Source: JACZWL01 sp046756445
GTDB taxonomy: Bacteria; Pseudomonadota; Gammaproteobacteria; Steroidobacterales; Woeseiaceae
Length of the DNA: 43,749 nt
Direction of reading: 5' to 3'
Assembly (NCBI GenBank): GCA_046756445.1
Contig: JBHHWI010000013.1
Span: 1 to 43,749, forward strand
Positions within the stretch are counted from its first letter, which is position 1. Each line of letters starts with the position of its first letter. Both the position numbers and the translations under genes were made by a program. Of this stretch, positions 23,202 through 32,619 are shown in pieces. A model generated the notes under the pieces. That model was given only the letters and a program-made list of their open reading frames with translations, was not told where the DNA came from and did not search any database.

Positions 23202-24716
23202 TTACAACCGAATCCACGCCGACTTGCTCTGGGTATACGAGAGCAGGCTCTCGATACAGTTATCCCGCGCGTTGCCGGACTGCTTGTAGCCGCCGAACGG
23301 CTGGGTCATGTCCCCTTCGTCGAAGCTGTTGACCCAGATCACGCCGGCATCGATTTCCTTGACGAGCCGGTGCGCCCGACTCAGGTCCTGGGTCCAGACG
23401 CCCGCCGCAAGCCCGTATATCGTGTCGTTGGCGATCGAGATCGCCTCGTCAACGGTATCAAAAGATATGACGGACGCCACCGGCCCGAAGATTTCCTCGC
23501 GCGCAATACGCATCGAATTGTTGACCTTTGTGAACAGGGTCGGGTTGACGTAGGCGCCGGTCAGGTTCTCGGGCACATTGCCGCCGAATCTCAGCTCGGC
23601 GCCCTCCGATTTGCCGGACTCTATGAACGACAGCACGCGCTGTTGCGCCTCGTCCGTGACGAGCGGCCCGAGATTCGTCTCGGGGTCGAGGGGGTCACCC
23701 GGCACATACGCATCCTTGCCATTGCTGACGAAGCGCTCGACGAACTCGTCATGAATACTTTTCTGCACCAGCAGCCTCGAGCCCGCATTGCAGACTTCGC
23801 CCATGTTTGCAAACACGCCGTCATAGGCGGCAGCCACCGCCCGGTCGAGATCGTCAACATCCGACATGAAAATCTGCGGCGTCTTGCCGCCGCACTCAAG
23901 CGATACGCGTTTCATGTTGGACCGACCCGCGTATTGCAATATCAGTTTGCCGACGTCGGTAGAGCCCGTAAACGTGATCTTGTCGACATCCGGGTGCAGC
24001 GCGAGCGCCTTACCGGCAACTTCGCCAATCCCGTTGACGACGTTGAATGCACCCGGAGGCCCGCCGGCCTCGATGAACAGTTCAGCCAGACGCAGGCAGG
24101 AAAGCGGCGCCTGTTCCGCAGGCTTCAATACGACCGTGTTGCCGGCTGCAAGTGCCGGCGCGAACTTCCACGTCGCCATCAGCATCGGATAGTTCCAGGG
24201 CGATATGGCACCGACGACGCCTATGGGTTCGCGTAGTACGTAGTGCATCACGTCTTTTTCCGTGTTCGTGACCGTGCCCTCGATCTTGTCGATGTACTCA
24301 GCCATGAACTGAATCGTCCTGATGACCGATGGAATGTCGATGTGCAAAACATCGGATATGGGCTTGCCCATGTCGAGCGTGTCGAGTACGGCCAGTTGCT
24401 CGGCATTCTCGTCGATCAGCCCGGTGAAGCGGTACATGATCTCCATGCGATCCCGCGGCGCCATGCGGGACCACACGCCGCTTGCAAAAGCCTTCCTGGC
24501 GGACGCTACCGCGCTGTCGATGTCCTTGGCGTTCGCTGCGGACACCGATGCAAACGCTTCGAGGTTTGCCGGATTGACGGTCTCGAACCGCTCGCGGTCG
24601 ATTGCGTCGACGTAGTCACCGCCGATGAACAACCGGGTCTCCGGCTTACTCAATGCCTTCTCGGCCATTCCCTGCCAGGCCTCGAATGTAAAGTCTGTAG
24701 CCGATTGAATACTCAT
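23202..24716 (-). CDS. puuC: Aldehyde dehydrogenase, PuuC-like
   Basis: The protein has 504 aa, full length. NAD(P)-ALDH motifs: PWNYPMLMATWKFAPALAAG, VLKPAEQAPLS, FTGSTDVGK, VSLECGGKTPQIF (general-base Glu), the nucleophile in FANMGEVCNAGSRLLV, EEIFGPV and QPFGGYKQSGNARD. The closest recognised group is gamma-glutamyl-gamma-aminobutyraldehyde/aminobutyraldehyde dehydrogenase, which turns aminoaldehydes from polyamine oxidation into acids. It is the last gene of the six-gene minus-strand operon, 5 bp after the acyl-CoA ligase. Confidence 0.9.
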   Translation of the reverse strand: MSIQSATDFTFEAWQGMAEKALSKPETRLFIGGDYVDAIDRERFETVNPANLEAFASVSAANAKDIDSAVASARKAFASGVWSRMAPRDRMEIMYRFTGLIDENAEQLAVLDTLDMGKPISDVLHIDIPSVIRTIQFMAEYIDKIEGTVTNTEKDVMHYVLREPIGVVGAISPWNYPMLMATWKFAPALAAGNTVVLKPAEQAPLSCLRLAELFIEAGGPPGAFNVVNGIGEVAGKALALHPDVDKITFTGSTDVGKLILQYAGRSNMKRVSLECGGKTPQIFMSDVDDLDRAVAAAYDGVFANMGEVCNAGSRLLVQKSIHDEFVERFVSNGKDAYVPGDPLDPETNLGPLVTDEAQQRVLSFIESGKSEGAELRFGGNVPENLTGAYVNPTLFTKVNNSMRIAREEIFGPVASVISFDTVDEAISIANDTIYGLAAGVWTQDLSRAHRLVKEIDAGVIWVNSFDEGDMTQPFGGYKQSGNARDNCIESLLSYTQSKSAWIRL

Positions 24717-24721
24717 TGTCT

Positions 24722-26815
24722 TTACCTGTTTCCGTCTGTTCCGTAGCCGATCACCAGCGCATCGACAGCGACACTGTCGCTCTCGCCAACGATCACCGGA
24801 TTGATGTCGATTTCCGCCAGATCATCGCGTAATGCATGAACCATCGCAGAGAAGCGTGCGGCCATATTGCAGAACGATTCGACGTTGACCGCATTCATTC
24901 CACGTATACCATCCAGTATAGGCCGTGACCGAAGACGATCCAGCATCCGCCGGGCCTGTTCCGCGTCGAACGGCGGCATGGCAAATGCGACGTCTTCACG
25001 GAGTTCGGCGTGGATGCCGCCGAATCCGAGCACCACAACCGGGCCGAACTGCGCATCCCGCCTGGCGCCGAGGATCATCTCCACGCCGCGCGCCGCCATC
25101 GGGGCAACGATCACCCTCGCGCCGAGCCGGTCGGTCAGATCACGATACGCGGCGAGCAGCCGATCTTCGCTGGCGAGGTTCAGGATCACGCCCTGCTGGT
25201 CCGACTTGTGCGCGATGCCCGGCATCGCTGTCTTCAGCACCATCGGGTAATCCATGACGTTCGTTGCGGCCAGGACCGCGGATTCCGATTCGGCGATGAC
25301 GCAAGGGTTTGCCGTCACGTCGAAATCGCGAAGCATCATGGCTGACTCGGCTTCATCGAGTTGCCGGCCCGCGCCCAGCCTCGCCCGCCAGTGTTCGACG
25401 GCGTCTGCCGGGACATCGGGCGCCGGCGAGTCCTCGCGCAGCAGAAAATCGCGGTAGCAAAACAGCGCACCTACGCCGGCCAGAAACGCGGATACGCCGT
25501 CGAGTACGGGGAAGCCCGCATGTGTCGTCGTCACGACGAGCGGGTCACTGCCGGTGCCCTGTCTCGCCGAGACCAGCGCCACGGGCTTGCCGGATTCCGC
25601 GTGCGCTCGCTGCATGTAATTGACATAGCTCGAATAGATGCCGCCGTCCGGCGCGCGGTCGTGCACCAGCGCGCCGATCGCCGCGTCCGGGTCCTGCATG
25701 AGGAGCGTCAGACAGCGGGTCATCCGTTCGTCAGAACCCGTGCCGCCGCGACTCCATCCGTCGAGGGGGTTGACCGGCGACAACTCGGGATCCAGCACCT
25801 GCTCGAGTTCGCTCACCGTTGCTCTGGCGAGTTCGGTCAGCGGTACGCCTTCGATTGCAGCGAGGTCGACCATCAGCTGCTGTTCGCCGCCGGAGTCGTG
25901 CAATGCGACGAGGCTGCCCTTGCCGACGGGGCTGAACTCCGCGAAAAGAATCAGGGCCGTTGCGAGCTCGTCCATGTCGCGCACGCGTTGCACGCCATAA
26001 CGATCGAACAGGGCCTCGTAGCTTGCGTCATCGCCGGCGATGGCTCCCGAATGCGATTCGGTCAGCTCCGCGGCCTTTTCCGTGCGGCCGACCTTTATTG
26101 CAACGATCGGTATTCTTCTGTCATTGGCTTTCTGCAACGCTGCCCTGAAACCGTCGGGATTTCTGGCCGTCTCGATGAACAGCCCGACGACTCGCGTCTC
26201 CGGCAGATCGAGCGCGAAATCGAGGTATTCGTCCATTGTGACGCTCAGTTCAGTGCCGGTCGATACGGCCAGGTTGAAGCGAATTCGCTCCTCGCAGTCG
26301 GCGATGCCGCACATGCCGGAGCCGGAATGGCTGATCAGGCTGACATTGCCCGGTGGCTCGTGCACGCGGCCGTCGAAACCGCAGCCCCAGACTCGATCCC
26401 GGATATTGTAGAAACCCATGCCGTCCGCGCCGCAAACCAGTATTCCCGCGTCCCTGGTCTTCTTGCGAACACGAGAATCGAGTTCGGGCTTGGTGTCGCC
26501 GTCGATAACCAGCGGCGACATTATGGATACGGCGGGCACGCCGATCGCGATGGCGTCATCGAGAAGCTGCTCCACGCGGCTGGCCGCCACGCAGAAGATG
26601 ACGAGGTCAGGCGTCTCCGGGAGACTCCCGAGGTCCGGATAACAGGACAGCCCCGCGAGTTCCTGGTGCCCGGGGTTGACCGGATAGAGCCGCCCGGGAA
26701 AGTCTCCCTTGAGCAGGTTCTGCAGCGTCTCCCGGCCCATCGACTGCTCTCGGGCGGATGCGCCCACGACCGCGATCGATTCCGGGCGGAGCAGAGGATC
26801 GAGTCGATGCGCCAT
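24722..26815 (-). CDS. ADP-forming acetate-CoA-ligase-family protein (acyl-CoA synthetase)
   Basis: The protein has 697 aa from ATG 26815, giving the family-typical opening MAHRLDPLLRPESIAVVGAS. A TTG at 26839 would overlap the upstream stop and add 8 residues; neither start has a good ribosome-binding site. Domain order: CoA-binding Rossmann, succinyl-CoA-ligase-like region (LISHSGSGMCGIADCEE, then SHSGAIAGDDASYEALFDRY), and a C-terminal ATP-grasp (YPMVLKTAMPGIAHKSDQQG, VIVAPMAARGVEMILGARRD, GFGGIHAE). The SHSGAIAGDD block holds the phospho-His-loop region. It is an NDP-forming ligase linking an organic acid to CoA. Within this operon it could activate the acid made by the neighbouring aldehyde dehydrogenase. 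Confidence 0.88.
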   Translation of the reverse strand: MAHRLDPLLRPESIAVVGASAREQSMGRETLQNLLKGDFPGRLYPVNPGHQELAGLSCYPDLGSLPETPDLVIFCVAASRVEQLLDDAIAIGVPAVSIMSPLVIDGDTKPELDSRVRKKTRDAGILVCGADGMGFYNIRDRVWGCGFDGRVHEPPGNVSLISHSGSGMCGIADCEERIRFNLAVSTGTELSVTMDEYLDFALDLPETRVVGLFIETARNPDGFRAALQKANDRRIPIVAIKVGRTEKAAELTESHSGAIAGDDASYEALFDRYGVQRVRDMDELATALILFAEFSPVGKGSLVALHDSGGEQQLMVDLAAIEGVPLTELARATVSELEQVLDPELSPVNPLDGWSRGGTGSDERMTRCLTLLMQDPDAAIGALVHDRAPDGGIYSSYVNYMQRAHAESGKPVALVSARQGTGSDPLVVTTTHAGFPVLDGVSAFLAGVGALFCYRDFLLREDSPAPDVPADAVEHWRARLGAGRQLDEAESAMMLRDFDVTANPCVIAESESAVLAATNVMDYPMVLKTAMPGIAHKSDQQGVILNLASEDRLLAAYRDLTDRLGARVIVAPMAARGVEMILGARRDAQFGPVVVLGFGGIHAELREDVAFAMPPFDAEQARRMLDRLRSRPILDGIRGMNAVNVESFCNMAARFSAMVHALRDDLAEIDINPVIVGESDSVAVDALVIGYGTDGNR

Positions 26816-26835
26816 GCCGACGCTGTCCGGCTGTA

Positions 26836-28032
26836 TCAATAAACGCCGGGAGGCGTCGCCCGGCGCCGCTCCGGGTCCCAGAACGGCTTGTCGACAACAT
26901 CCGCTCGCGCCATCAGGCGTGACCAGTGCAGCTCCCGCCGGTAGTAGATTTCGACCCAGAGCGTGTCACCGGGCGCACCATGCGGTGTGCGGACTGTGCC
27001 GATCGCGATGTTGTGCTTGCAGATGGGCGACCAGGCCGCCGAGGTCACGAATCCGACCCGCTTCAGGCGTCCATACTTTTTGCCATAGATATACGAATGT
27101 TCCGCCGGCTTGTTGCCTTCAACATCGAGTCTTACGAGCCGCCAGGTCGAACCACGACGCTTCTCCTCGGCCAGCGCACGGCGGCCGTTGAAGTTCGGTT
27201 TCTTGAAATCCACCAGCCATTCCAGGCCGAGCTCGAAAGGCGACCGGGAGCGGCCGGCGCGAACGGTTGCATGCGCCGGCAGGAAATCCTCGTAGGCTGC
27301 GAGATAGCCGGCTTCGATTCTCGCCTGTTCGAGCGCGGTGGTGCCGATGGCCATGATGCCATGATCTGCGCCCGCTTCGAACAGCGCGTCCCAGAGGTCT
27401 TCGGCTTTTGCCGCGTCCAGCCACAGCTCGTAACCCAGGTCGCCCGTGTATCCGGTGCGTGACACCATGAGATCCACACCCTGAAAATCGAAGTTCATCA
27501 GGCCGAAAAGCTTCAGGTTTTCGATGCCGTCCAGTCCGAGGTCTTTCAGAACGCTGTAAGAGGTCGGTCCCTGCACGGCGAGCGCCGCTATGTCCGGGGT
27601 TTCGTCTCCGATATCGACGTCGAAACCGATTGCGGCCGCGGAAAACCACTCCATGTGACGCTCCTGCGAGCAGAGCCTGTATTCGCCTTCCTTCAGATGG
27701 AAAATCGTGCCGTCGTCGATGACCTGACCCTGGTCGTTGCACCAGACCGCGTAGGCGACGCGCCCCGGCCCGATCTTGCGCATGTCCCGGGTGACGAGGC
27801 GGTCGAGGTAGTCCAGCGAATCGGCGCCCGTGATCCGGTACTTGGTCATGGGCGTGAGGTCGAAAACCGCCGTGCTGTTGCGGATTGCGAAGTATTCGAG
27901 CTCGGTATCGTAGAAACCGTCGGCGCTCGAATACCCCTTCCACTCGTGTGATGCGTTCAGCCTGTCGAGTTTCGCCTGGCGGGAATGAAAAGGCGACTTC
28001 TTTCTGTCTTGCTGGACTTGGGCATTGGTCAT
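26836..28032 (-). CDS. GcvT-like aminomethyltransferase family protein
   Basis: The protein has 398 aa from ATG 28032, which overlaps the upstream oxidoreductase stop (ATGA). It has GcvT fold blocks: ELEYFAIRNSTAVFDLTPMT, ADSLDYLDRLVTRDM, VSRTGYTGDLGYELWLDAAK, and ARIEAGYLAAYEDFLPAHAT with the C-terminal barrel TRTPHGAPGDTLWVE-like region. The family binds tetrahydrofolate and accepts one-carbon units (GcvT, dimethylglycine/sarcosine dehydrogenase folate domains, DmdA). No fused FAD domain is present. Its coupling to two FAD oxidoreductases suggests a split version of such a demethylating enzyme; that is inference. Confidence 0.87.
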   Translation of the reverse strand: MTNAQVQQDRKKSPFHSRQAKLDRLNASHEWKGYSSADGFYDTELEYFAIRNSTAVFDLTPMTKYRITGADSLDYLDRLVTRDMRKIGPGRVAYAVWCNDQGQVIDDGTIFHLKEGEYRLCSQERHMEWFSAAAIGFDVDIGDETPDIAALAVQGPTSYSVLKDLGLDGIENLKLFGLMNFDFQGVDLMVSRTGYTGDLGYELWLDAAKAEDLWDALFEAGADHGIMAIGTTALEQARIEAGYLAAYEDFLPAHATVRAGRSRSPFELGLEWLVDFKKPNFNGRRALAEEKRRGSTWRLVRLDVEGNKPAEHSYIYGKKYGRLKRVGFVTSAAWSPICKHNIAIGTVRTPHGAPGDTLWVEIYYRRELHWSRLMARADVVDKPFWDPERRRATPPGVY

Positions 28033-29573
28033 GCCGCTTTCCCCCTGGTCAGAATCGCGCGGGCGGCATTTCGTCCGGGCGCACCACTGATTCCACCGCC
28101 CGGGTGAGTACCTGCGCCACACAGGTACAGGCCGTCGAGTGGCATTGCGTACTGGGCGGCGCCGCCGACCGGGCGGACGAACAAGAACTGATCGAGCGTC
28201 AGCTCGCCGTGATGCCAGTGCCCGCCCGTCATACGAAATTCCTTTTCGATATCGGCAGGCGTCAACAGCTCGGCAGCCGTAATCTGGTCGGGCAGGTCGG
28301 GTGCGTACTCGGCAAGCCTCGATGTAAGCACTTTCATGAACTCATCGCGCCGCGCATCGGTCCAGCCGCCGTCTATTTCATAGGGCGCATATTGAACGAT
28401 CGCGGACAATACGTGCCTGCCCGCCGGCGCCAGCGACTCGTCCCGGACACTCGGAAAGGTAATTTCCAGTATCGGTTCGGGAGAGAACTGCCGGTACTTG
28501 GCCGGATTGAATGCGCGCTCGACATAGTCTTCATCGGGCGCGATCACCATGCGCTCCCCGAAGTCCTTGGGCTCGAGCCCCGGGACCTGCGGCAGTCCCT
28601 CGAGCGCCAGATGTAGTTTGGCCGCGTTACCCCGCATGCGGATATTGTGTACCCGGCGCGTGAACCCGGTCTCGACGTGCCTCGGTGAGACGAGATTCAT
28701 GATCGTCGATTTTGGATCGGCGTTGGATACAATCAGCCAGCTCGAAAACGTCTCGCCACTTTCGGTTTCCACGCCCGCGGCACGCCCGTTTTCGATGATT
28801 ATTCGCTTGACGGGCACACCCGTCCTGATGGTCGCGCCACTGTCGCGCGCGGCCTGCGCCAGCGCCTCTGTGACACTGCTCATACCGCCGACGGGCAGGC
28901 CCACGGCCCCGTGACTGCCGCACAGCCGGTACAGGTAGGTGAGGATCGTGTTCGGCGATCTCGGCCCGAGATGCGTACCGAGTACTGCATCGACGCAGAG
29001 CGCGCCCTTGAGCAACGGGCTGTCGAACCTCTCGACCAGCTCATCGTAAATATTGATGCCGATCAGGCGCAGGAATTCCTGCATCTCGGTCTTGCCAAGC
29101 CGCCTGACATCGAAACCGAGCCGCGCCAGCGTCAGATAATCGCCCGCCGTGCCATTGGCGAGCCTGGGTGGCGCCTTGTTGATGTACGTTTGTAACAGGT
29201 CCGCGAAGCGGGTCATGCGCTTGAAGAATGCTCGATAGCTCTCCATGTCGGCATCTCCGACGCCGCTGACCTCGTTGCCTTTGGTTCGAACGTGATGACC
29301 GTCCGGTGACAGGGAGATGGTTTCCATGTTCCTGGTCGCGTAATCGATCTTCAGCCCGAGGTCCTTCACGACCTTCGGCTGGAGCTGATACAGCAGGTGT
29401 GCGCAGGCGGACACCGAGTAGCCCTCGGCGAACGGGCGCGTCATCGCGGCGCCGCCGACGCGATCCCTGGCTTCCAATACGAGGACGCGTTTGCCGGCCC
29501 TGGCGAGCAATGTGGAACAGACCAGACCGTTATGGCCGGCCCCGACGATGATGGCATCGTAACGATCGGTCAT
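28029..29573 (-). CDS. Phytoene-desaturase-like FAD oxidoreductase A
   Basis: The protein has 514 aa. FAD-binding strand-turn-helix DAIIVGAGHNGLVCSTLLAR, then VLVLEARDRVGGAAMTRPFA; central HGAVGLPVGGMSSVTEALAQ; C-terminal GLYLCGAGTHPGGGISGAPG, the FAD-closing motif. This PYROXD2/phytoene-desaturase-like group lies in the amine-oxidase superfamily. Carotenoid work is unlikely, since no other carotenoid gene is present. It begins 1 bp after the stop of oxidoreductase B and overlaps the GcvT-like gene by 4 bp. It is a candidate amine oxidase or dehydrogenase of the operon. Confidence 0.88.
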   Translation of the reverse strand: MTDRYDAIIVGAGHNGLVCSTLLARAGKRVLVLEARDRVGGAAMTRPFAEGYSVSACAHLLYQLQPKVVKDLGLKIDYATRNMETISLSPDGHHVRTKGNEVSGVGDADMESYRAFFKRMTRFADLLQTYINKAPPRLANGTAGDYLTLARLGFDVRRLGKTEMQEFLRLIGINIYDELVERFDSPLLKGALCVDAVLGTHLGPRSPNTILTYLYRLCGSHGAVGLPVGGMSSVTEALAQAARDSGATIRTGVPVKRIIIENGRAAGVETESGETFSSWLIVSNADPKSTIMNLVSPRHVETGFTRRVHNIRMRGNAAKLHLALEGLPQVPGLEPKDFGERMVIAPDEDYVERAFNPAKYRQFSPEPILEITFPSVRDESLAPAGRHVLSAIVQYAPYEIDGGWTDARRDEFMKVLTSRLAEYAPDLPDQITAAELLTPADIEKEFRMTGGHWHHGELTLDQFLFVRPVGGAAQYAMPLDGLYLCGAGTHPGGGISGAPGRNAARAILTRGKAA

Positions 29574-29574
29574 T

Positions 29575-31191
29575 TCAGTCTTCTCCGAAACTCTCGGGCA
29601 CTGTATTGGCGCGCTTCAGATCGATAAGGATTTCGCGAGCCGCATTCGCGCCCGGGGCGGACATCACGCCTCCGCCAGGGTGAGTGCTCGATCCACACAT
29701 GTAGAGACCCGTGACCGGCGCCCGGTACTGCGCATATCCGGGCACCGGGCGGTTGAACATCAGCTGATCCATCGTCAGCTCGCCGTGGAAGATATTGCCC
29801 TCGGTCAGGCCGGACTCATTGTCCATTTCCTCCGGTGTCCTGACCTCGACATGCAGAATCAGGTCCTTGAAGTCCGGGCTGTAGTCGGCGATCTGATCGA
29901 TGACCGTCTGGCCGAAGGCCTCCTTCTCCTCGGGTTTCCAGGCACGACCTTCGATCTGTGGCGGGCAATACTGGACGAAACAGCTCATGAAATGCTTGCC
30001 CGGCGGCGCCATTGTCGGATCGCTGGTCGTCGGTATGACCATGTCGACATAGGGGTCTTTCGACCAGGTGCCCGCTTTCCAGTCGTCGTATGCCTTCTCC
30101 ATGCGCTCCATCGAGTCGATGAAGTGCATGTCGCCGTCGAGCAGCGGGCTGTCCTTCGGCAGGGCGGGGAAGGTGGGCATGCCGTCCAGCGCGATGTTGA
30201 GCTTGCCCGACGAGCCACGGATCTTGAAATTCCTGACGCGGTGGTAGAAATCGGTCGGCAGCTCGTTCCTGTCCATGCATTTCAGAAAAGTGCGCTTGAC
30301 GTCCATGCCGGACACCACGATGCGCGCGTCGATTTCCTCGCCGCCGGACAAGGCAACGCCTTTGACTTTGCCGTTCTGGACCAGAATCTGTTCCACGTCC
30401 GCGTCTCTGCGCAGCTCACCACCATAGGCCTGGAAGGCCCCGGCGATCGATGTGGCCACCGCCCCCATGCCGCCGCGGGCATAACCCCAGGCGCCCATGT
30501 TGCCGTCGACCTCGCCCATGTAATGGTGCAGTAGCACGTACGCGGTGCCGGGTGAATGGATGCCCAGAGCCGTGCCTATAATCCCGCTGCCGGACAGCGC
30601 AGCTTTGATGACGTCCGTTTCGAAGTATTCGTCCAGGTATTCGGCGACACTCATGGTCCAAAAGCGGATCGTGTCGTACATCCTCTGTTCGCCCATCTCG
30701 AGAAACTTGCGTCCCAGATGAGCGAGGCCCACCAGGTCCTTCGGTTTGAACGAGGTCGGATCGGGAGGCGTGCGCATCAGGGAATCCCGGACGAATCGGC
30801 ACTGGCGCATGGTGTCCGCGGAATAGCGCTCGTAAGCATCCGCATCCTTCATCGAGAATCGCGCGTATTCACGGTGGTGCACCTCGGGATCCGGGTAACT
30901 GCCCAGATAACCGCCGTTTTCCATGAAGACCGTGCCGCCGCCGTAGGGGGTTATCTGAAGGCCGTGCCGGGACAATTCCAGCGCGCGGAAGATTTCCGGC
31001 CGCAACAGGCTGCAAACATAGGAACAGTTCGAGTAGATCCAGTCCTTGTACAGCTTGCGGCTCACGGTGGCGCCGCCGATATAGTCGTTCTTTTCCAGAC
31101 AGAGCACGTCGAGGCCGGCTTTGGCCAGAAACGCGGCGCTCGTCAGGCCGTTATGACCGGCACCGACGACGATGGCGTCATAGGTTTTCAA
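29575..31191 (-). CDS. Phytoene-desaturase-like FAD oxidoreductase B
   Basis: The protein has 538 aa and is a diverged paralogue of the next gene. FAD motif DAIVVGAGHNGLTSAAFLAK, then VLCLEKNDYIGGATVSRKLY; WGYARGGMGAVATSIAGAFQ; C-terminal GLYMCGSSTHPGGGVMSAPG. Both copies keep all FAD-contact motifs, so neither looks dead; they may form a heteromer or act on successive substrates. It is second in the operon, 26 bp after the aminotransferase. The remnant at 19783-19887 shares the GAGHNGLT start. Confidence 0.88.
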   Translation of the reverse strand: MKTYDAIVVGAGHNGLTSAAFLAKAGLDVLCLEKNDYIGGATVSRKLYKDWIYSNCSYVCSLLRPEIFRALELSRHGLQITPYGGGTVFMENGGYLGSYPDPEVHHREYARFSMKDADAYERYSADTMRQCRFVRDSLMRTPPDPTSFKPKDLVGLAHLGRKFLEMGEQRMYDTIRFWTMSVAEYLDEYFETDVIKAALSGSGIIGTALGIHSPGTAYVLLHHYMGEVDGNMGAWGYARGGMGAVATSIAGAFQAYGGELRRDADVEQILVQNGKVKGVALSGGEEIDARIVVSGMDVKRTFLKCMDRNELPTDFYHRVRNFKIRGSSGKLNIALDGMPTFPALPKDSPLLDGDMHFIDSMERMEKAYDDWKAGTWSKDPYVDMVIPTTSDPTMAPPGKHFMSCFVQYCPPQIEGRAWKPEEKEAFGQTVIDQIADYSPDFKDLILHVEVRTPEEMDNESGLTEGNIFHGELTMDQLMFNRPVPGYAQYRAPVTGLYMCGSSTHPGGGVMSAPGANAAREILIDLKRANTVPESFGED

Positions 31192-31217
31192 TGGCAGGGC
31201 CTCCCCATGTTGCCGGG

Positions 31218-32558
31218 CTACTTGTACGCACTCACGGCTCGTTGCCTTTCGGACGGCGACTTGTTGATCGTAATGTCGACGGCACGCTCGAACTTATCAA
31301 GCGTCTCCGCCAGGCATGTCTCGTCGTGTGCCTCGCACATGAACCACGGCTCGCGCGAATCCGGTTCAATGAGAATACCCAGTTCGTGCAGCTCGGGCGC
31401 CGTGGCGTCGTAAAACTCGTAGTCGGTATTGATCCAGTCGCGATAATTTGTTGGTGGGGTGTCATTGAAGAACAGGCCCATCATCGACGGATGGCCGATG
31501 AAGCTGTGCGGGATATTGCGTGATCCTAGAATTTCACCGAACCCCTTTTGCAGACTGAGACCGTATTTCTCGATGTTTGCAAGCGCGTCTGTTTCGTCCA
31601 GGATCTCGAGGGTCTTTTGTGCGGCTGAGAGTGAGACCGAGTGAGCCGTAAATGTGCCGCCATGCAACACGCCGTCGCCGATTTTTCGCATGATGTCTTC
31701 CCGTCCGGCAAGCACCGCGATCGGGTAACCGTTTCCCATCGCCTTGGCGAATGTGCACAGGTCGGCCTTGACGCCCATCAGTTCCTGGACGCCGCCTTTC
31801 GCTACTCGAAAACCGGTTTTGACTTCGTCGATGATCAGCACGACATCGTATTTGTCACAAAGCGCCCGCACGTCCAGCATGTACTGGTTCGTCGCAGTCA
31901 ATCCGCAACAGTTACCCATGATCGGCTCGACGAGGAATGCGCCGATTTCGTCGCCATGTTTTTTGAGAACATCCTCGAGCGCATTCGCGTCGTTGAGCGG
32001 TACTGCGTGAAAGAGTGGTTTCAGGATCTGCGGCACGCCCTCTCCCAGGGGAAGAACCTCGGGTTTGCCGTCTTGCGGACCCCACTCCTCGACATCGGCA
32101 TACCAGAGTACTTCGCTGAACACACCGTGGTATCCACCTTCGAGGATGATATGGCCGTCCTTGCCGGAGAACGCCCGCGCGACGCGCAGCGCTGCCATGA
32201 CAGCCTCGGTGCCCGAGTTCGAGAACCTGACCAGTTCTGCTGCCGGCACCATCCTGCTGATTCGTTGGGCAACCTCGTATTCGAGTTCCGTGGCCAGCGC
32301 GAACACGCCGCCGATTGTCATGCCGGCCATGGCAGCGTCGTCAACGCGTGGATCGGCATAGCCCAGTATGGCCGGACCGTAGCCCAGCCGGTAATCGATG
32401 TATTCGTTGCCGTCGATGTCCCAGAATCGCCCGCCCTTGGCGCGCTTGACATAGATCGTCTTGTCCTCGCCCCAGTAGCGGTAGTTCGACGAGACGCCCA
32501 GGGGCAGGCGGGTCAGGGCTTTTCGAAAATGCGCGTTGGATTTTTTGAGGCTGCGCAT
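31218..32558 (-). CDS. Class III aminotransferase, glutamate-1-semialdehyde aminomutase-like
   Basis: The protein has 446 aa from ATG 32558 with AAGGAAG about 7 nt upstream; a longer frame to 32642 would start inside the palindrome and is rejected. PLP-enzyme blocks: YIDYRLGYGPAILGYADPRV, RFSNSGTEAVMAALRVARAF, ILEGGYHGVFSEVLWYADV, VVLIIDEVKTGFRVAKGG and the PLP-lysine segment CTFAKAMGNGYPIAVLAG. It resembles HemL in fold, but a catabolic amine:2-oxoacid role fits its position as first gene of the six-gene operon better than tetrapyrrole synthesis. It is divergent from the TetR gene. Confidence 0.87.
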   Translation of the reverse strand: MRSLKKSNAHFRKALTRLPLGVSSNYRYWGEDKTIYVKRAKGGRFWDIDGNEYIDYRLGYGPAILGYADPRVDDAAMAGMTIGGVFALATELEYEVAQRISRMVPAAELVRFSNSGTEAVMAALRVARAFSGKDGHIILEGGYHGVFSEVLWYADVEEWGPQDGKPEVLPLGEGVPQILKPLFHAVPLNDANALEDVLKKHGDEIGAFLVEPIMGNCCGLTATNQYMLDVRALCDKYDVVLIIDEVKTGFRVAKGGVQELMGVKADLCTFAKAMGNGYPIAVLAGREDIMRKIGDGVLHGGTFTAHSVSLSAAQKTLEILDETDALANIEKYGLSLQKGFGEILGSRNIPHSFIGHPSMMGLFFNDTPPTNYRDWINTDYEFYDATAPELHELGILIEPDSREPWFMCEAHDETCLAETLDKFERAVDITINKSPSERQRAVSAYK

Positions 32559-32619
32559 GCTGGCTTCCTTTTGTCCGGCACCCGCATAGGATCTCACGAA
32601 GAGGGGACTGAAGTCCAGA

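Noticed and set aside
25361..26842. 493-codon open frame on the plus strand
   Set aside because: It lies opposite the CoA ligase, which has clear family motifs; the frame is a GC-bias shadow with no recognisable domain.
28029..31191. Carotenoid biosynthesis by the two phytoene-desaturase-like proteins
   Set aside because: No phytoene synthase, cyclase or prenyl transferase is present; the operon partners are amine and CoA enzymes.
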